A DNA stretch of 33,342 nucleotides from contig DCHO01000024.1 of assembly GCA_002315655.1 (NCBI GenBank), positions 1 to 33,342 of the forward strand, in the 5' to 3' direction. Below the pieces are notes generated by a model, which was given only the letters and a program-made list of their open reading frames with translations, made no database searches and was not told the DNA's origin. The position numbers were made by a program, and so were the translations under genes. The DNA comes from Christensenella sp. UBA1750 (lineage in GTDB: Bacteria > Bacillota > Clostridia > Christensenellales > UBA1750). This document shows, one piece after another, positions 1-7,105 of this stretch; position 1 is the first letter of the stretch, and each line of letters opens with the position of its first letter.

Positions 1-112
1 CGGTGTTCCGGGCGGCTTATTCTTGCAAACACCCCACAGGGGTGTTTGCCGCGAAACGCTCGCCCTCCAGTCGCTTCGCTCCCTCCATAACCTGACCGAC
101 CTTCGGCGGTCA
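1..112 (+). repeat. Structured repeat family 1, copy A (left end cut by window)
   Basis: The sequence shares its framework with 1948-2067 in the same orientation. Both copies carry CGGTGTTCCG, three or fewer variable bases, GGCTTATT, then a variable hairpin, then AAACGCT, CTCCA and CCCTCCATAAC, then another hairpin. Here the first complete hairpin is 25-35 paired with 39-49 (11 bp, loop ACA). The last is 93-98 paired with 107-112 (6 bp). The stems differ in sequence from those of copy B although the linkers are conserved, which suggests that structure is selected. The window begins inside what is the 3' arm of the first hairpin in copy B, so the element very probably starts further left. Confidence 0.7.
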
Positions 113-348
113 AAGTGAAATATTGTCCAAAAAGGTCAATGTGAAATTTGACGCTGAAGCGTCAAGTTGATACGGCTTCGCGTGCCCTATCGTACCTTTC
201 CTCTCACACGCCGCAGCGTATTTCACATGGGAAGCGTAGCGACCCATATTTCACACGACGGGCGAAGCTACCGTCGTATTTCACATTTTCCGCAAGGAAA
301 ATATTTCACTATATTTGCCTTCAAGCATTTGAACCTTCGGCTCAATGC
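93..348. repeat. Array of small hairpins separated by ATTTCAC / GTGAAAT heptamers
   Basis: Short inverted repeats alternate with a constant heptamer. GTGAAAT occurs at 115-121 and 141-147. Its complement ATTTCAC occurs at 220-226, 248-254, 278-284 and 303-309, with a degenerate CTCTCAC at 201-207. The stems between them are all different: 122-128/134-140 (one mismatch), 148-154/159-165, 208-211/216-219, 227-231/243-247, 255-261/271-277 and 285-291/296-302. The loops are short and purine-rich (TGAA, CGCA, GCAA, GCGAAGCTA). An imperfect hairpin (326-336/339-348) with a TTCG-like tip ends the series just before the next gene's ribosome binding site. The two halves are in opposite orientation. 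The 374 bases before the first gene hold only this array and the preceding repeat. Small ORFs across it look accidental. Confidence 0.8.
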
Positions 349-374
349 AATATATAAATAGGAGGAACGTTTCC

Positions 375-1139
375 ATGAATGATCGGTTCTGTGGCCAGGT
401 CGTCTGGATCGTCGGCGCGGATACCCCTGTCGGACAGGAACTGACCAAAGCCTTTGCCAAAGAAGGCGCGGCGTTGCTGCTCTCCGGCGTGGACAAGGCT
501 CCCGACGGCATTGCCGCCAAGTGCTATCCTTATCTGCTGACCGATGCCATTGCCAGAGCGACTGTGGCTGACAATGCCCGCATCGACACCCTTGTTTTCT
601 GCCAGCCCGACTCCCCGGATATGGACATCGAGCACTGCTCTGTCGAATTCTGGGACAAGGAGCTGCAAAAGGGTCTTGCGGCCAACTACTGCGCCTGTCG
701 CGCCGCCATGAAGATCATGGGGCCTGCGGGCAAGGGCACCTTCCTGTCCGTGGTTTCCTTCCACGACGAGAAGCCCAACGGCGCAAAGCTCATGCTTTCC
801 GTCTGCGCCGGCGGCAACAATATGCTGATGCGCGAAGCCGCCCAGGACTATGGCCGTCTGCCCGGTGCTTTCCGCTGCAATGTCATCGAGGTCGGCCCCA
901 TGGAGGGCGACGAGCAGCGCTTTGACGCCAGCAAGACCAACTATTACTACACCATGGAGACCAAGGTGCCCCGCCGCAAGGCAGGTAAGCCCGAGGAAAT
1001 CGTGGGTGCTGCCCTGTTCCTGTGTTCTGATGAGGCCGGCTACATCAACGGTGCCACTCTGCGCATCGACGGCGGCTACATCGGCTTCTACGGTGACGGA
1101 GATTCCAGAAAGAGGTGGGAATATGGGTACAACGCTTAA
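375..1139 (+). CDS. Degenerate short-chain dehydrogenase/reductase family protein
   Basis: A 254-residue Rossmann-fold SDR-like protein. The start at 375 is set by GGAGGAACG about ten bases upstream; an in-frame ATG 30 bases earlier has no such site. The C-terminal signature NGATLRIDGGY and the region around PRRKAGKPEEIVGAALFLCSDEA (split by eye, residues roughly 200-240) are typical of classical SDRs. The dinucleotide-binding TGxxxGxG is degraded to GADTPVGQ at residues 14-21. In the segment where the neighbour has YAISK, this protein has no Tyr-x-x-x-Lys pair. It is therefore probably not a normal oxidoreductase and may be a structural partner or a specialised binding protein. Its 3' end overlaps the next, intact SDR gene by 17 bases, so the two are surely co-translated. 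Substrate unknown. Confidence 0.8.
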   Translation: MNDRFCGQVVWIVGADTPVGQELTKAFAKEGAALLLSGVDKAPDGIAAKCYPYLLTDAIARATVADNARIDTLVFCQPDSPDMDIEHCSVEFWDKELQKGLAANYCACRAAMKIMGPAGKGTFLSVVSFHDEKPNGAKLMLSVCAGGNNMLMREAAQDYGRLPGAFRCNVIEVGPMEGDEQRFDASKTNYYYTMETKVPRRKAGKPEEIVGAALFLCSDEAGYINGATLRIDGGYIGFYGDGDSRKRWEYGYNA

Positions 1140-1917
1140 AGGAAAGGTCGCCATCATCACCGGCGGCGGCAAAGGCATCGGCAAGGGCATTGCCTTGAAA
1201 TTCGCCCAGGAAGGCGCCAAGGTCTGTATCGGGTGCAACTCCAACTCCGGCATGGCCATGGAAACCCTGAAGGAATTGCAGCAGTACACCGAGGCCATCT
1301 GCGTCCAGGCGGACGTGGGCACCGAGGAAGGCTGCCAGAAGCTGGTCGATGAGACCGTCAAGGCCTTCGGCGGCATCGACATTTATGTCAACAACGCGGC
1401 TATGCAGACCCAGTATTCTCTGCTGGAACAGCGCGAGATGGATAACTTTGATCTGGAGCTCACCGTCAACGTGCGCGCCTGTATGCTGATGTTCCAGAAG
1501 ACCCTGCCCTATCTTAAAAAGAGCGGGCACGGGCGCATCATCGTCATCACCTCCGTGCACGGCAAGCGTCCCTTCGTGGGCGACGCCTGCTATGCCATTT
1601 CCAAGTCCTGCCTGAAAATGCTCTACCGCGAGGCGGCTGTGGAGTTCGCCCCCTACGGCATCACCGTCAACGCCATCGCTCCCGGCGGCGTCAAGATCGA
1701 GTTCAAGACCGCGGCGGGCGGCAAGGCCGGTCCCGACGAAAGCCGCGCACGCGACAACCGCATCAAGGTTGACCGCTCCGCCAAGCCCCGCCACTTCGGC
1801 TTCCCCGGCTATCCCAAGGATATTGCCGACATGGCGGCCTTCATCGCGGCTTACGAGAGCGAGTACATGACCGGCGCCACCTTCCGTCTTGACGGCGGCA
1901 ACTGTCTTATGGTTTGA
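1123..1917 (+). CDS. Short-chain dehydrogenase/reductase, FabG-like, NAD(P)-dependent
   Basis: A 264-residue classical SDR. It has the cofactor motif TGGGKGIG at residues 13-20, NNAA at 90-93, structural Asn116, catalytic Ser144, and Tyr157-x-x-x-Lys161 (YAISK). It ends with the usual TGATFRLDGG. These make an active NAD(P)H-dependent oxidoreductase very likely, acting on a sugar, polyol or oxoacyl substrate that cannot be told from sequence. AGAGGTGGG lies just before the ATG at 1123, inside the end of the preceding degenerate SDR gene. The residue 215-240 region is longer than in FabG and Lys/Arg-rich, which argues against a housekeeping fatty-acid role. The adjacent Gfo/Idh/MocA gene on the other strand suggests sugar catabolism. 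Confidence 0.9.
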   Translation: MGTTLKGKVAIITGGGKGIGKGIALKFAQEGAKVCIGCNSNSGMAMETLKELQQYTEAICVQADVGTEEGCQKLVDETVKAFGGIDIYVNNAAMQTQYSLLEQREMDNFDLELTVNVRACMLMFQKTLPYLKKSGHGRIIVITSVHGKRPFVGDACYAISKSCLKMLYREAAVEFAPYGITVNAIAPGGVKIEFKTAAGGKAGPDESRARDNRIKVDRSAKPRHFGFPGYPKDIADMAAFIAAYESEYMTGATFRLDGGNCLMV

Positions 1918-1923
1918 TTGCGC

Positions 1924-2067
1924 ACCGAACCAGGTTTTCAACCTGTTCGGTGTTCCGCATGGCTTATTTTCCGAAACAGTCCACTGGACTATTTCGTTCA
2001 AAACGCTCATGCTCCAGGTGCCCTTTCGGGCACCCTCCATAACGCGGGAGGGTTGCGACCCTCCCGC
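1924..2067 (+). repeat. Structured repeat family 1, copy B
   Basis: Four hairpins in a row follow the SDR stop codon: 1924-1936/1940-1951 (12 bp with one bulge), 1972-1983/1985-1996 (one mismatch), 2017-2023/2028-2034 (7 bp) and 2044-2052/2059-2067 (9 bp). The linkers match copy A at 1-112. A further CCAGGTG (2014-2020) could pair with CACCTGG (2071-2077) and would compete with the third hairpin. Copies A and B are direct repeats that bracket the two-gene SDR operon. Confidence 0.75.
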
Positions 2068-2108
2068 ACCCACCTGGGGATTTCCTACCGAAGCACATTT
2101 GTTTTCAA

Positions 2109-2144
2109 GTAAAAAAGAGTGCCAATTTCTTGACACTCTTTTTT
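2109..2144. terminator. Bidirectional intrinsic terminator
   Basis: AAAAAAGAGTG and CACTCTTTTTT form an 11-bp stem around a short loop, with an A-run on one side and a T-run on the other. It sits between convergent genes ending at 1917 (+) and 2156 (-) and can serve both. Confidence 0.85.
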
Positions 2145-2155
2145 GATGCTTATGC

Positions 2156-3307
2156 TTAATAATCCAGATCGACCCAAACGTTGCCCGCCTTGTTGCTCTT
2201 GATGCAGGCTTCCACAAAGGCGAGGCCTTCCGCGCCCTTGTTCACATCGGGATAGTCGATCATGTCCTCGGTGAAGGTACCGTTCTTCTTGGCGATCACG
2301 CACTCGCAGTAGGAGTGGTAGAGGTTGCCCATGGCAGCCAGCCAGCCTTCGGGATGTCCGGCGGGGAGGCGGTTGTAGCGGGCGGAATCCCCGGCGAGGG
2401 CGGGGTGGCCGCGGTGGTGCTCATGCACGGTGCTGTTGGCGTCGATGACGCGGATCTGCTCGGGCTCCCGCTGGAACCACTCAATCGTGCCCTTGGTGCC
2501 GAACACGCGGATGCGTAGGTCGTTATCGTACCCAACGGCAATCTGGGAAGACCACAGCATCGCGCTTGCGCCGTTTTCCAGCTCCATCAGCACGCTGTCG
2601 TTGTCGTCTAATTGGCGACCGGGAACCTTGATTTCCATTTTGGCCAGCAGCCGCTTGATTTTGAGCCCGGTAAAGGTGGTGACGGCGTTGGCGGCGTGGG
2701 TGCCGATGTCGCCTAAGCAGTTAAATCCGCCGGAGCCTTCGGGATTGGTGCGCCATGCGCCCTGCTTGCCGCCGGTCTGCCCTTCAAAGGCCAGCCAACC
2801 CTGGGGATATTCCACCATGACCATGCGCACGTCGCCGATCTCGCCCTTGGCGATAATTTCGCGGGCATATTTGGCGGTGCCGTAGCCCATGTAGGTGTAA
2901 GTGACCATGAACAGCAGCCCTTTTTCTTTGGCAATGCGGGCAAGGTCGGCGCAGTCCGCATAGTTCAGCGCCAGAGGCTTGTCGCACACCACGTTGATAC
3001 CGGCCTCTAAGAAGGTCTTGCAGATCTCATAGTGGGTGTTGTTGGGGGTTACGACCACCACAAAGTCGATGCCGTCGGGGCGCTCGGCCTCGGCCTTTGC
3101 CATATATTTGTAGTTTGCGTAGCATCTGGAAATGTCAATGCCCAAAATGTCGGCCATATCGGCGGTTTTTTCGCCGTCATTGGAGAAAGCGCCGGCCACG
3201 ATCTTCGCCTGACCGTCCAGCATCACGGCGCGTCTGTGGGGGTCGCCGATCATGGAACCTCTGCCGCCGCCGACCATACCGTAAGTGAGTTGTAATTCCT
3301 GTGCCAT
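2156..3307 (-). CDS. Gfo/Idh/MocA family oxidoreductase
   Basis: A 383-residue protein. It has an N-terminal Rossmann motif GMVGGGRG at residues 10-17, VTPNNTHYE near 87-94, the family's DKP motif (CDKPLA, residues 108-113) and GDIGTH at 199-204 in the C-terminal substrate domain. Members oxidise or reduce sugars, inositols and related polyols with tightly bound NAD(P). The length is typical. AGGAGG precedes the ATG at 3307, and a strong promoter lies upstream. It is transcribed alone, towards the convergent SDR pair. The Lys of DKP and the His of GDIGTH are kept, so it should be catalytic. The substrate cannot be assigned from sequence alone. Confidence 0.92.
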   Translation of the reverse strand: MAQELQLTYGMVGGGRGSMIGDPHRRAVMLDGQAKIVAGAFSNDGEKTADMADILGIDISRCYANYKYMAKAEAERPDGIDFVVVVTPNNTHYEICKTFLEAGINVVCDKPLALNYADCADLARIAKEKGLLFMVTYTYMGYGTAKYAREIIAKGEIGDVRMVMVEYPQGWLAFEGQTGGKQGAWRTNPEGSGGFNCLGDIGTHAANAVTTFTGLKIKRLLAKMEIKVPGRQLDDNDSVLMELENGASAMLWSSQIAVGYDNDLRIRVFGTKGTIEWFQREPEQIRVIDANSTVHEHHRGHPALAGDSARYNRLPAGHPEGWLAAMGNLYHSYCECVIAKKNGTFTEDMIDYPDVNKGAEGLAFVEACIKSNKAGNVWVDLDY

Positions 3308-3348
3308 AGTGTTCTATGCCTCCTGCTTTTTGCTATTTGTTTGTTTCC

Positions 3349-3377
3349 ATAGTATCATTGATTTGGTTATTCGTCAA
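3349..3377 (-). promoter_or_regulatory. Promoter of the Gfo/Idh/MocA gene
   Basis: On the minus strand TTGACG (3377-3372), a 17-base spacer and TACTAT (3354-3349) make a good vegetative promoter about 40 bases upstream of the start codon at 3307. Confidence 0.75.
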
Positions 3378-3449
3378 TATGGATTTCATACGGGAGTAAC
3401 ATTTTGGCGCTTTTGATGAAAATTTATGGATATATGATCGGATTATCTA

Positions 3450-3479
3450 TTGCGCTGATATGGGTTTATGTCGTATAAT
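3450..3479 (+). promoter_or_regulatory. Promoter of the SPFH operon
   Basis: TTGCGC (3450-3455), an 18-base spacer and a perfect TATAAT (3474-3479) lie upstream of the AAAGGAG and ATG at 3538. It is divergent from the promoter at 3349-3377. The rest of the intergenic space is AT-rich with no further feature seen. Confidence 0.7.
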
Positions 3480-3537
3480 AAAGATGTAAAAATGTTTTTT
3501 CTTGTGTGGAAGCAATTCCACGGAAAGGAGTTACAAT

Positions 3538-4989
3538 ATGGGACTGATTAAGGCCGGACTTGCGGCAATTTCCACCACACTGGGCGACCAGTGGAAAGAA
3601 TTCTTCGTCTGTGATGCGCTGCCCGAAAACGTGTTGGCGGTAAAGGGTCAGAAAAAAATCGGCAGCAAATCCTCCAACCGCAACGGAAGTGACAACGTAA
3701 TCTCCAACGGTTCCGGTATCATTGTGGCGGACGGACAGTGCATGATCATCGTGGAGCAGGGTAAGGTCGTGGAGGTCTGTGCCGAGCCCGGCGAATTTAC
3801 CTACAACAACAAGGTTGCGCCCTCTCTGTTCACGGGTAAGCTGGGCGATTCCATCAAGGAGACCTTCAAGCAGATCGGCAAGCGCTTCACCTACGGCGGC
3901 GACGTGGCCACCGACCAGCGCGTGTATTACTTCAACACCAAGGAGCTGATGGGCAACAAGTACGGCACCGCCGCGGCTGTTCCCTTCCGTGTGGTGGACA
4001 AGAACATCAACATGGATATGGAAATTTACCTGAAATGCTTCGGTGAATATTCCTATCACATCTGCGATCCGCTGCTGTTCTACACCAACGTTTGCGGCAA
4101 CATCACCGATGCGTACAAGCGCGACCGCATTGATTCCCAGCTCAAGACCGAGCTGCTGACCGCTTTGCAGCCCGCCTTCGGCAAGATCGCCGAGCAGGGC
4201 ATCCGTTATTATGCCATCACCTCCCATGTGGAGGAGCTGGCCGCCGCCATGAACGACACGCTCTCCGAAAAGTGGCGCGACAAGCGCGGCATCGAGATCG
4301 TTTCCATGGGCGTGTCCTCCGTCAAGGCCAATGAGGAAGACGAAAAGACCATCCGCGAGTTCCAGCGCAAGGCCATGCTGCGTGATCCCAGTATGCGTGA
4401 GGCGAACATGAACGAGGCCACCGCGCAGGCGATGGTCGGCGCGGCCAACAACACCGCCACCGGCCCCGCTATGGCCTTCATGGGCATGAACATGGCCAAC
4501 AACGCCGGTCAGAACTACCAGAACCAGCAGCTGCAGCAGCAGGTGATCCAGATGCAGCAGCAGATGGCGCAGATGCAGCAACAGCAGATGCGTCCCAACG
4601 TGACCAACGAGCCCGCGCCGGACGGCTGGTTGTGCCCCTCCTGCGGCAAGCCCGTGACAGGCAAATTCTGCCCGGAGTGCGGCACCAAGAAGCCCGAGCC
4701 CAAGCCCGCGGAAGGCTCTTGGGTCTGCCCTTCCTGCGGCAAGACCGTGAGCGGCAAGTTCTGCCCCGAATGCGGAACCAAGAAGCCCGAAGAAGTGGAC
4801 GGTTGGGTGTGTCCCTCCTGTGGCAAGGTCAACAAGGGCAAGTTCTGTGCCGAGTGTGGCACCAAGAAGCCCCAAGGCGTGCCCCAGTATAAGTGCGACA
4901 AGTGCGGCTGGGAACCCGAAGACCCCACCAAGCCCCCGAAATTCTGCCCCGAGTGCGGCGATCCCTTCGGTGACGAGGACATTAAGTAA
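3538..4989 (+). CDS. SPFH domain protein with four C-terminal zinc ribbons
   Basis: A 483-residue protein. Residues about 1-290 resemble the SPFH/YdjI (virion-core-like) family, which assembles on membranes and takes part in envelope stress or lipid-domain organisation. Then follow an Ala/Asn/Met-rich linker and a Gln/Met-rich stretch (about 325-355). Four CxxC...CxxC zinc ribbons begin at Cys366, Cys397, Cys425 and Cys453. The first three are near-copies (CPSCGK...GKFC.ECGTKKP) and the last is longer and divergent. The tandem ribbons look like recent internal duplication. AAAGGAG sets the start at 3538. It heads an operon with a DUF4428 zinc-finger protein and a lipoprotein. Inference: a cytoplasmic-face membrane scaffold whose ribbons recruit partners or nucleic acid. 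Confidence 0.85.
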   Translation: MGLIKAGLAAISTTLGDQWKEFFVCDALPENVLAVKGQKKIGSKSSNRNGSDNVISNGSGIIVADGQCMIIVEQGKVVEVCAEPGEFTYNNKVAPSLFTGKLGDSIKETFKQIGKRFTYGGDVATDQRVYYFNTKELMGNKYGTAAAVPFRVVDKNINMDMEIYLKCFGEYSYHICDPLLFYTNVCGNITDAYKRDRIDSQLKTELLTALQPAFGKIAEQGIRYYAITSHVEELAAAMNDTLSEKWRDKRGIEIVSMGVSSVKANEEDEKTIREFQRKAMLRDPSMREANMNEATAQAMVGAANNTATGPAMAFMGMNMANNAGQNYQNQQLQQQVIQMQQQMAQMQQQQMRPNVTNEPAPDGWLCPSCGKPVTGKFCPECGTKKPEPKPAEGSWVCPSCGKTVSGKFCPECGTKKPEEVDGWVCPSCGKVNKGKFCAECGTKKPQGVPQYKCDKCGWEPEDPTKPPKFCPECGDPFGDEDIK

Positions 4990-5013
4990 ATACAGATAAC
5001 GGACGTAGTACAG

Positions 5014-5044
5014 ACGCCCCATCCCGGAATATGGAGTGGGGCGT
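5014..5044 (+). promoter_or_regulatory. Intercistronic hairpin
   Basis: ACGCCCCA (5014-5021) pairs with TGGGGCGT (5037-5044), with extra inner pairs, between the SPFH gene and the DUF4428 gene. There is no long T-run, so it is more likely an RNA-processing or partial-attenuation site than a full terminator. Confidence 0.5.
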
Positions 5045-5066
5045 TTGCGTAGATAAGGAGGACAAC

Positions 5067-5789
5067 ATGGGATTGTTTGACAAGAAATTCTGTGATGTGT
5101 GCGGCGAAAAGATCGGTTTGCTCGGCAACCGCAAGCTGGAAGACGGCAATCTCTGTAAGGACTGTGCGAAAAAGCTTTCGCCCTTCTTCTCGGAGCGCAA
5201 GAACTCCACGGTGGAGGAGATTAAGGCGCAGCTGGCTTACCGCGAGGCGAACAAGGCGCAGGTGGAAACCTTCCGGGCGAGCAAGACCTTTGGCACCTAC
5301 ACGAAGATTCTCATTGATACTGCGGCGGGCAATTTCATGGTGACTTCCGCCTCGAACATCAAGGACGCGAACCCGGATGTGATCCCGCTTTCCTCCGTAA
5401 TCGGCGTGGATTACGATGTGGATCAGAGCCGCACCGAGATCAAGCGGCAGGGGCCTGACGGAAAGGAAGTTTCCTACAATCCGCCGCGCTATGAGTACAG
5501 CTACAATTATGATGTTCTCATCGCCGTGGACAATCCGTATTTCAACCAGATTCGTGTACGGCTGAATTCTTCCTCCGTGGACGGCAAGAACATGGCCGAG
5601 CAGATGCGCTTCCAGACCATGGCCATGACCGTCAAGACCGAGCTGACCAAGAAACAGGAAGCGGCGGAACGCGCCAGCGCGGCAGCCGAGACCAAGGCGG
5701 CCGTGGTCTGCGCCTGCTGCGGCGCCACCACCCTTCCCGATGCTCACGGCTGCTGCGAATACTGCGGCGGTCCTGTCAAGAGTCTGTAA
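5067..5789 (+). CDS. DUF4428 domain zinc-ribbon protein
   Basis: A 240-residue protein. The N-terminal DUF4428-type zinc finger has CxxC pairs (CDVCGEKIG near residue 9, then CKDC near 32). A middle beta-rich, PH-like region (about 75-190) includes the NPPRYEYSYNYDVLIAVDNP segment. A coiled, Ala/Glu-rich helix (about 195-225) leads to a C-terminal ribbon with CACCG and CEYCGG. No signal peptide or membrane segment is visible. AAGGAGGAC precedes the ATG at 5067. It follows the SPFH/zinc-ribbon gene and ends three bases before a lipoprotein gene. The shared ribbon architecture suggests that it works with the SPFH protein. Function is not established. Confidence 0.82.
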   Translation: MGLFDKKFCDVCGEKIGLLGNRKLEDGNLCKDCAKKLSPFFSERKNSTVEEIKAQLAYREANKAQVETFRASKTFGTYTKILIDTAAGNFMVTSASNIKDANPDVIPLSSVIGVDYDVDQSRTEIKRQGPDGKEVSYNPPRYEYSYNYDVLIAVDNPYFNQIRVRLNSSSVDGKNMAEQMRFQTMAMTVKTELTKKQEAAERASAAAETKAAVVCACCGATTLPDAHGCCEYCGGPVKSL

Positions 5790-5792
5790 GAT

Positions 5793-6692
5793 ATGAAAAG
5801 ACTATGGCTTCTGCTGCTTGCCGCATTGCTTCTGTTGTCCGGCTGTCAAAAAGCTGTAACGTTTGATGCAGCGGGGGAATATGTGACCGTCAGTATCACG
5901 GCGGGAGATTTGAGTATGGAAGGTGAGGACGGCACATTGTCCCTTCTGCCGGACGGGAGCGCAAGAAGTACCCTGCGCGGGACGGAAGAAACGGGAACAT
6001 GGAAGGAAGACGGAAACGCCGTCACCGTGACCTTCGGAGTAGAGAATTTCTCCGGCACAAGAGAGGGCGACAGACTGAATCTTTCCTGTGTGTATGATTT
6101 TGTGCTTTCCAGAAATGCAGAAGACAAGGCGCAGTCCGAAGAAGTGATTCAGACAAAGGAAGAAATCCCGGAAGAACCTGCGGAACAGGCAGGCTCCGAA
6201 ATCGTGGAAGAATTTTCCTTTGAAGGGGATTGGTACGGCTATTGGGTCATCACCGAGGCGACGGGCGAATTGGAGGATTCCACCGGGCAGACCTGGGACT
6301 TGTGCGGCACCGTTGCGCTGGACGAAGACGGAAACGGGAGCTTCCTTCTGTGGGATGAGGATTATTCCGCGGACAATGTGCTGGGCGCGCTGGAGGTCTG
6401 TGCAAAGGAAGAGGAACTGCTTGTGAAGAGTGGGTTCTTCGGCGCGGACGAGCTTGCGGAAAACGAGTGGACGTTCACACGGGATTCGCTTGGGTATGAC
6501 AACCTCATCACCGCCTCGGGCAGTTATGTGGATGGGGAGAATGGCTATTCCTACACTCTGTATCTGCGCCCTTGGGGGCAGGGTTGGGAGGACGTGGCAG
6601 AGAACGAACGCCCGCGCTCCTATGAAAAATGGTACCAGCCGCTGATTGCAAAGAACAAGGCGATGCCGGACGAAATCTGGAAAACGAAATAG
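5793..6692 (+). CDS. Putative lipoprotein, function unknown
   Basis: A 299-residue exported protein. MKR is followed by a run of leucines and the lipobox LSGC, so Cys18 would be lipidated and the protein tethered outside the membrane. The mature part is acidic (Glu-rich linker near residues 107-140) and has two beta-rich domains. The first has a repeated -GTW- type strand pattern as in small lipocalin-like or DUF5640-like modules. The second contains GDWYGYW and many aromatic residues. I do not recognise a catalytic motif. It begins three bases after the DUF4428 stop codon and is followed by a terminator, so it is the last gene of the SPFH operon. That links it to envelope maintenance by context only. 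Confidence 0.75.
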   Translation: MKRLWLLLLAALLLLSGCQKAVTFDAAGEYVTVSITAGDLSMEGEDGTLSLLPDGSARSTLRGTEETGTWKEDGNAVTVTFGVENFSGTREGDRLNLSCVYDFVLSRNAEDKAQSEEVIQTKEEIPEEPAEQAGSEIVEEFSFEGDWYGYWVITEATGELEDSTGQTWDLCGTVALDEDGNGSFLLWDEDYSADNVLGALEVCAKEEELLVKSGFFGADELAENEWTFTRDSLGYDNLITASGSYVDGENGYSYTLYLRPWGQGWEDVAENERPRSYEKWYQPLIAKNKAMPDEIWKTK

Positions 6693-6698
6693 CAAAAG

Positions 6699-6733
6699 CC
6701 CCGTCAGAAGATTTTTCTGATGGGACTTTTTTT
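6699..6733 (+). terminator. Intrinsic terminator of the SPFH operon
   Basis: The arms 6699-6709 and 6715-6725 form an 11-bp stem (one G-T pair) followed by TTTTTTT, directly after the lipoprotein stop codon. Confidence 0.85.
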
Positions 6734-6743
6734 CGGATATGGA

Positions 6744-6899
6744 GGAATCGGTACGGTGCTGATCCCCTCTCGCCCTAAAGGACGAGAGGGGATCGCCGGC
6801 TCCTCGACGGAGCCGAGGATGGCGCTGCGGAAAGTGCGGAGGTTGTCCGGCTGCGGTGGTCGCGCCAGACCCGATGGCAGATGGAATCCAACAGGAACG
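6744..6899 (+). repeat. Structured repeat family 2, copy C
   Basis: Conserved blocks shared with 30812-30922 in the same orientation are GGAAYMGGTACG (6744-6755), GGCGCTGCGGAAA (6821-6833), GTGGTCGCGC (6856-6865) and CAGGAACG (6892-6899). The distances between the last three blocks are 35 and 36 bases here and 34 and 36 in the other copy. A 12-bp perfect hairpin (6761-6772/6783-6794) is unique to this copy. A second hairpin (6798-6803/6809-6814) has the loop TCGAC, as in copy D, but an unrelated stem. This lies in a 413-base stretch without genes (6693-7105). Confidence 0.75.
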
Positions 6900-6989
6900 C
6901 CGCCAGCGGGCGGGAAGAACCCCTTCAGACGCTACGCGCCAGCTTCCCCCCCTGCGGTGGGGACGCCTGAGAACGCCGCCAGCGGGCGG
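6895..6989 (+). repeat. 19-bp direct repeat pair
   Basis: GAACGCCGCCAGCGGGCGG occurs at 6895-6913 and again at 6971-6989, each followed by an A/G-rich run and AAC. The first overlaps the last conserved block of copy C. Nearby, GTCGAATAGAAAG and GTCGGATAGAAAG (near 7035 and 7085) form another short direct repeat. Confidence 0.8.
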
Positions 6990-6995
6990 AAAAAA

Positions 6996-7025
6996 CTCCC
7001 CGGGAATGTTGATTCTCCCGGGGAG
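6996..7025. terminator. Terminator-like hairpin
   Basis: CTCCCCGGGA (6996-7005) pairs with TCCCGGGGAG (7016-7025), preceded by a run of A. Read on the minus strand, the A-run becomes a T-run after the stem. It could therefore terminate the minus-strand peptidase operon that ends at 7106. Confidence 0.6.
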
Positions 7026-7105
7026 CGTTGCTTTGTCGAATAGAAAGTGAAGCTGCACACGTCGGGCTTGCCCGTCAGCCTAAGGTCGGATAGAAAGACG
7101 TCTTA

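Noticed and set aside
93..348. CRISPR array
   Set aside because: The constant part is only seven bases and the inserts are self-complementary with differing lengths; no cas genes are present.
148..361. Small ORFs of 64-69 codons across the hairpin array
   Set aside because: They run through inverted repeats, lack ribosome binding sites and have no recognisable protein pattern.
1..2067. Insertion sequence flanked by inverted repeats
   Set aside because: The copies are direct, not inverted, and no transposase lies between them.
3466..5022. Long ORF (518 codons) on the minus strand
   Set aside because: It is antisense to the well-supported SPFH gene and arises from biased third-position use; its His/Gly/Leu-rich product fits no family. 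The same holds for the long antisense ORFs at 342-1382, 16662-18218, 21164-22222 and 31009-32043.
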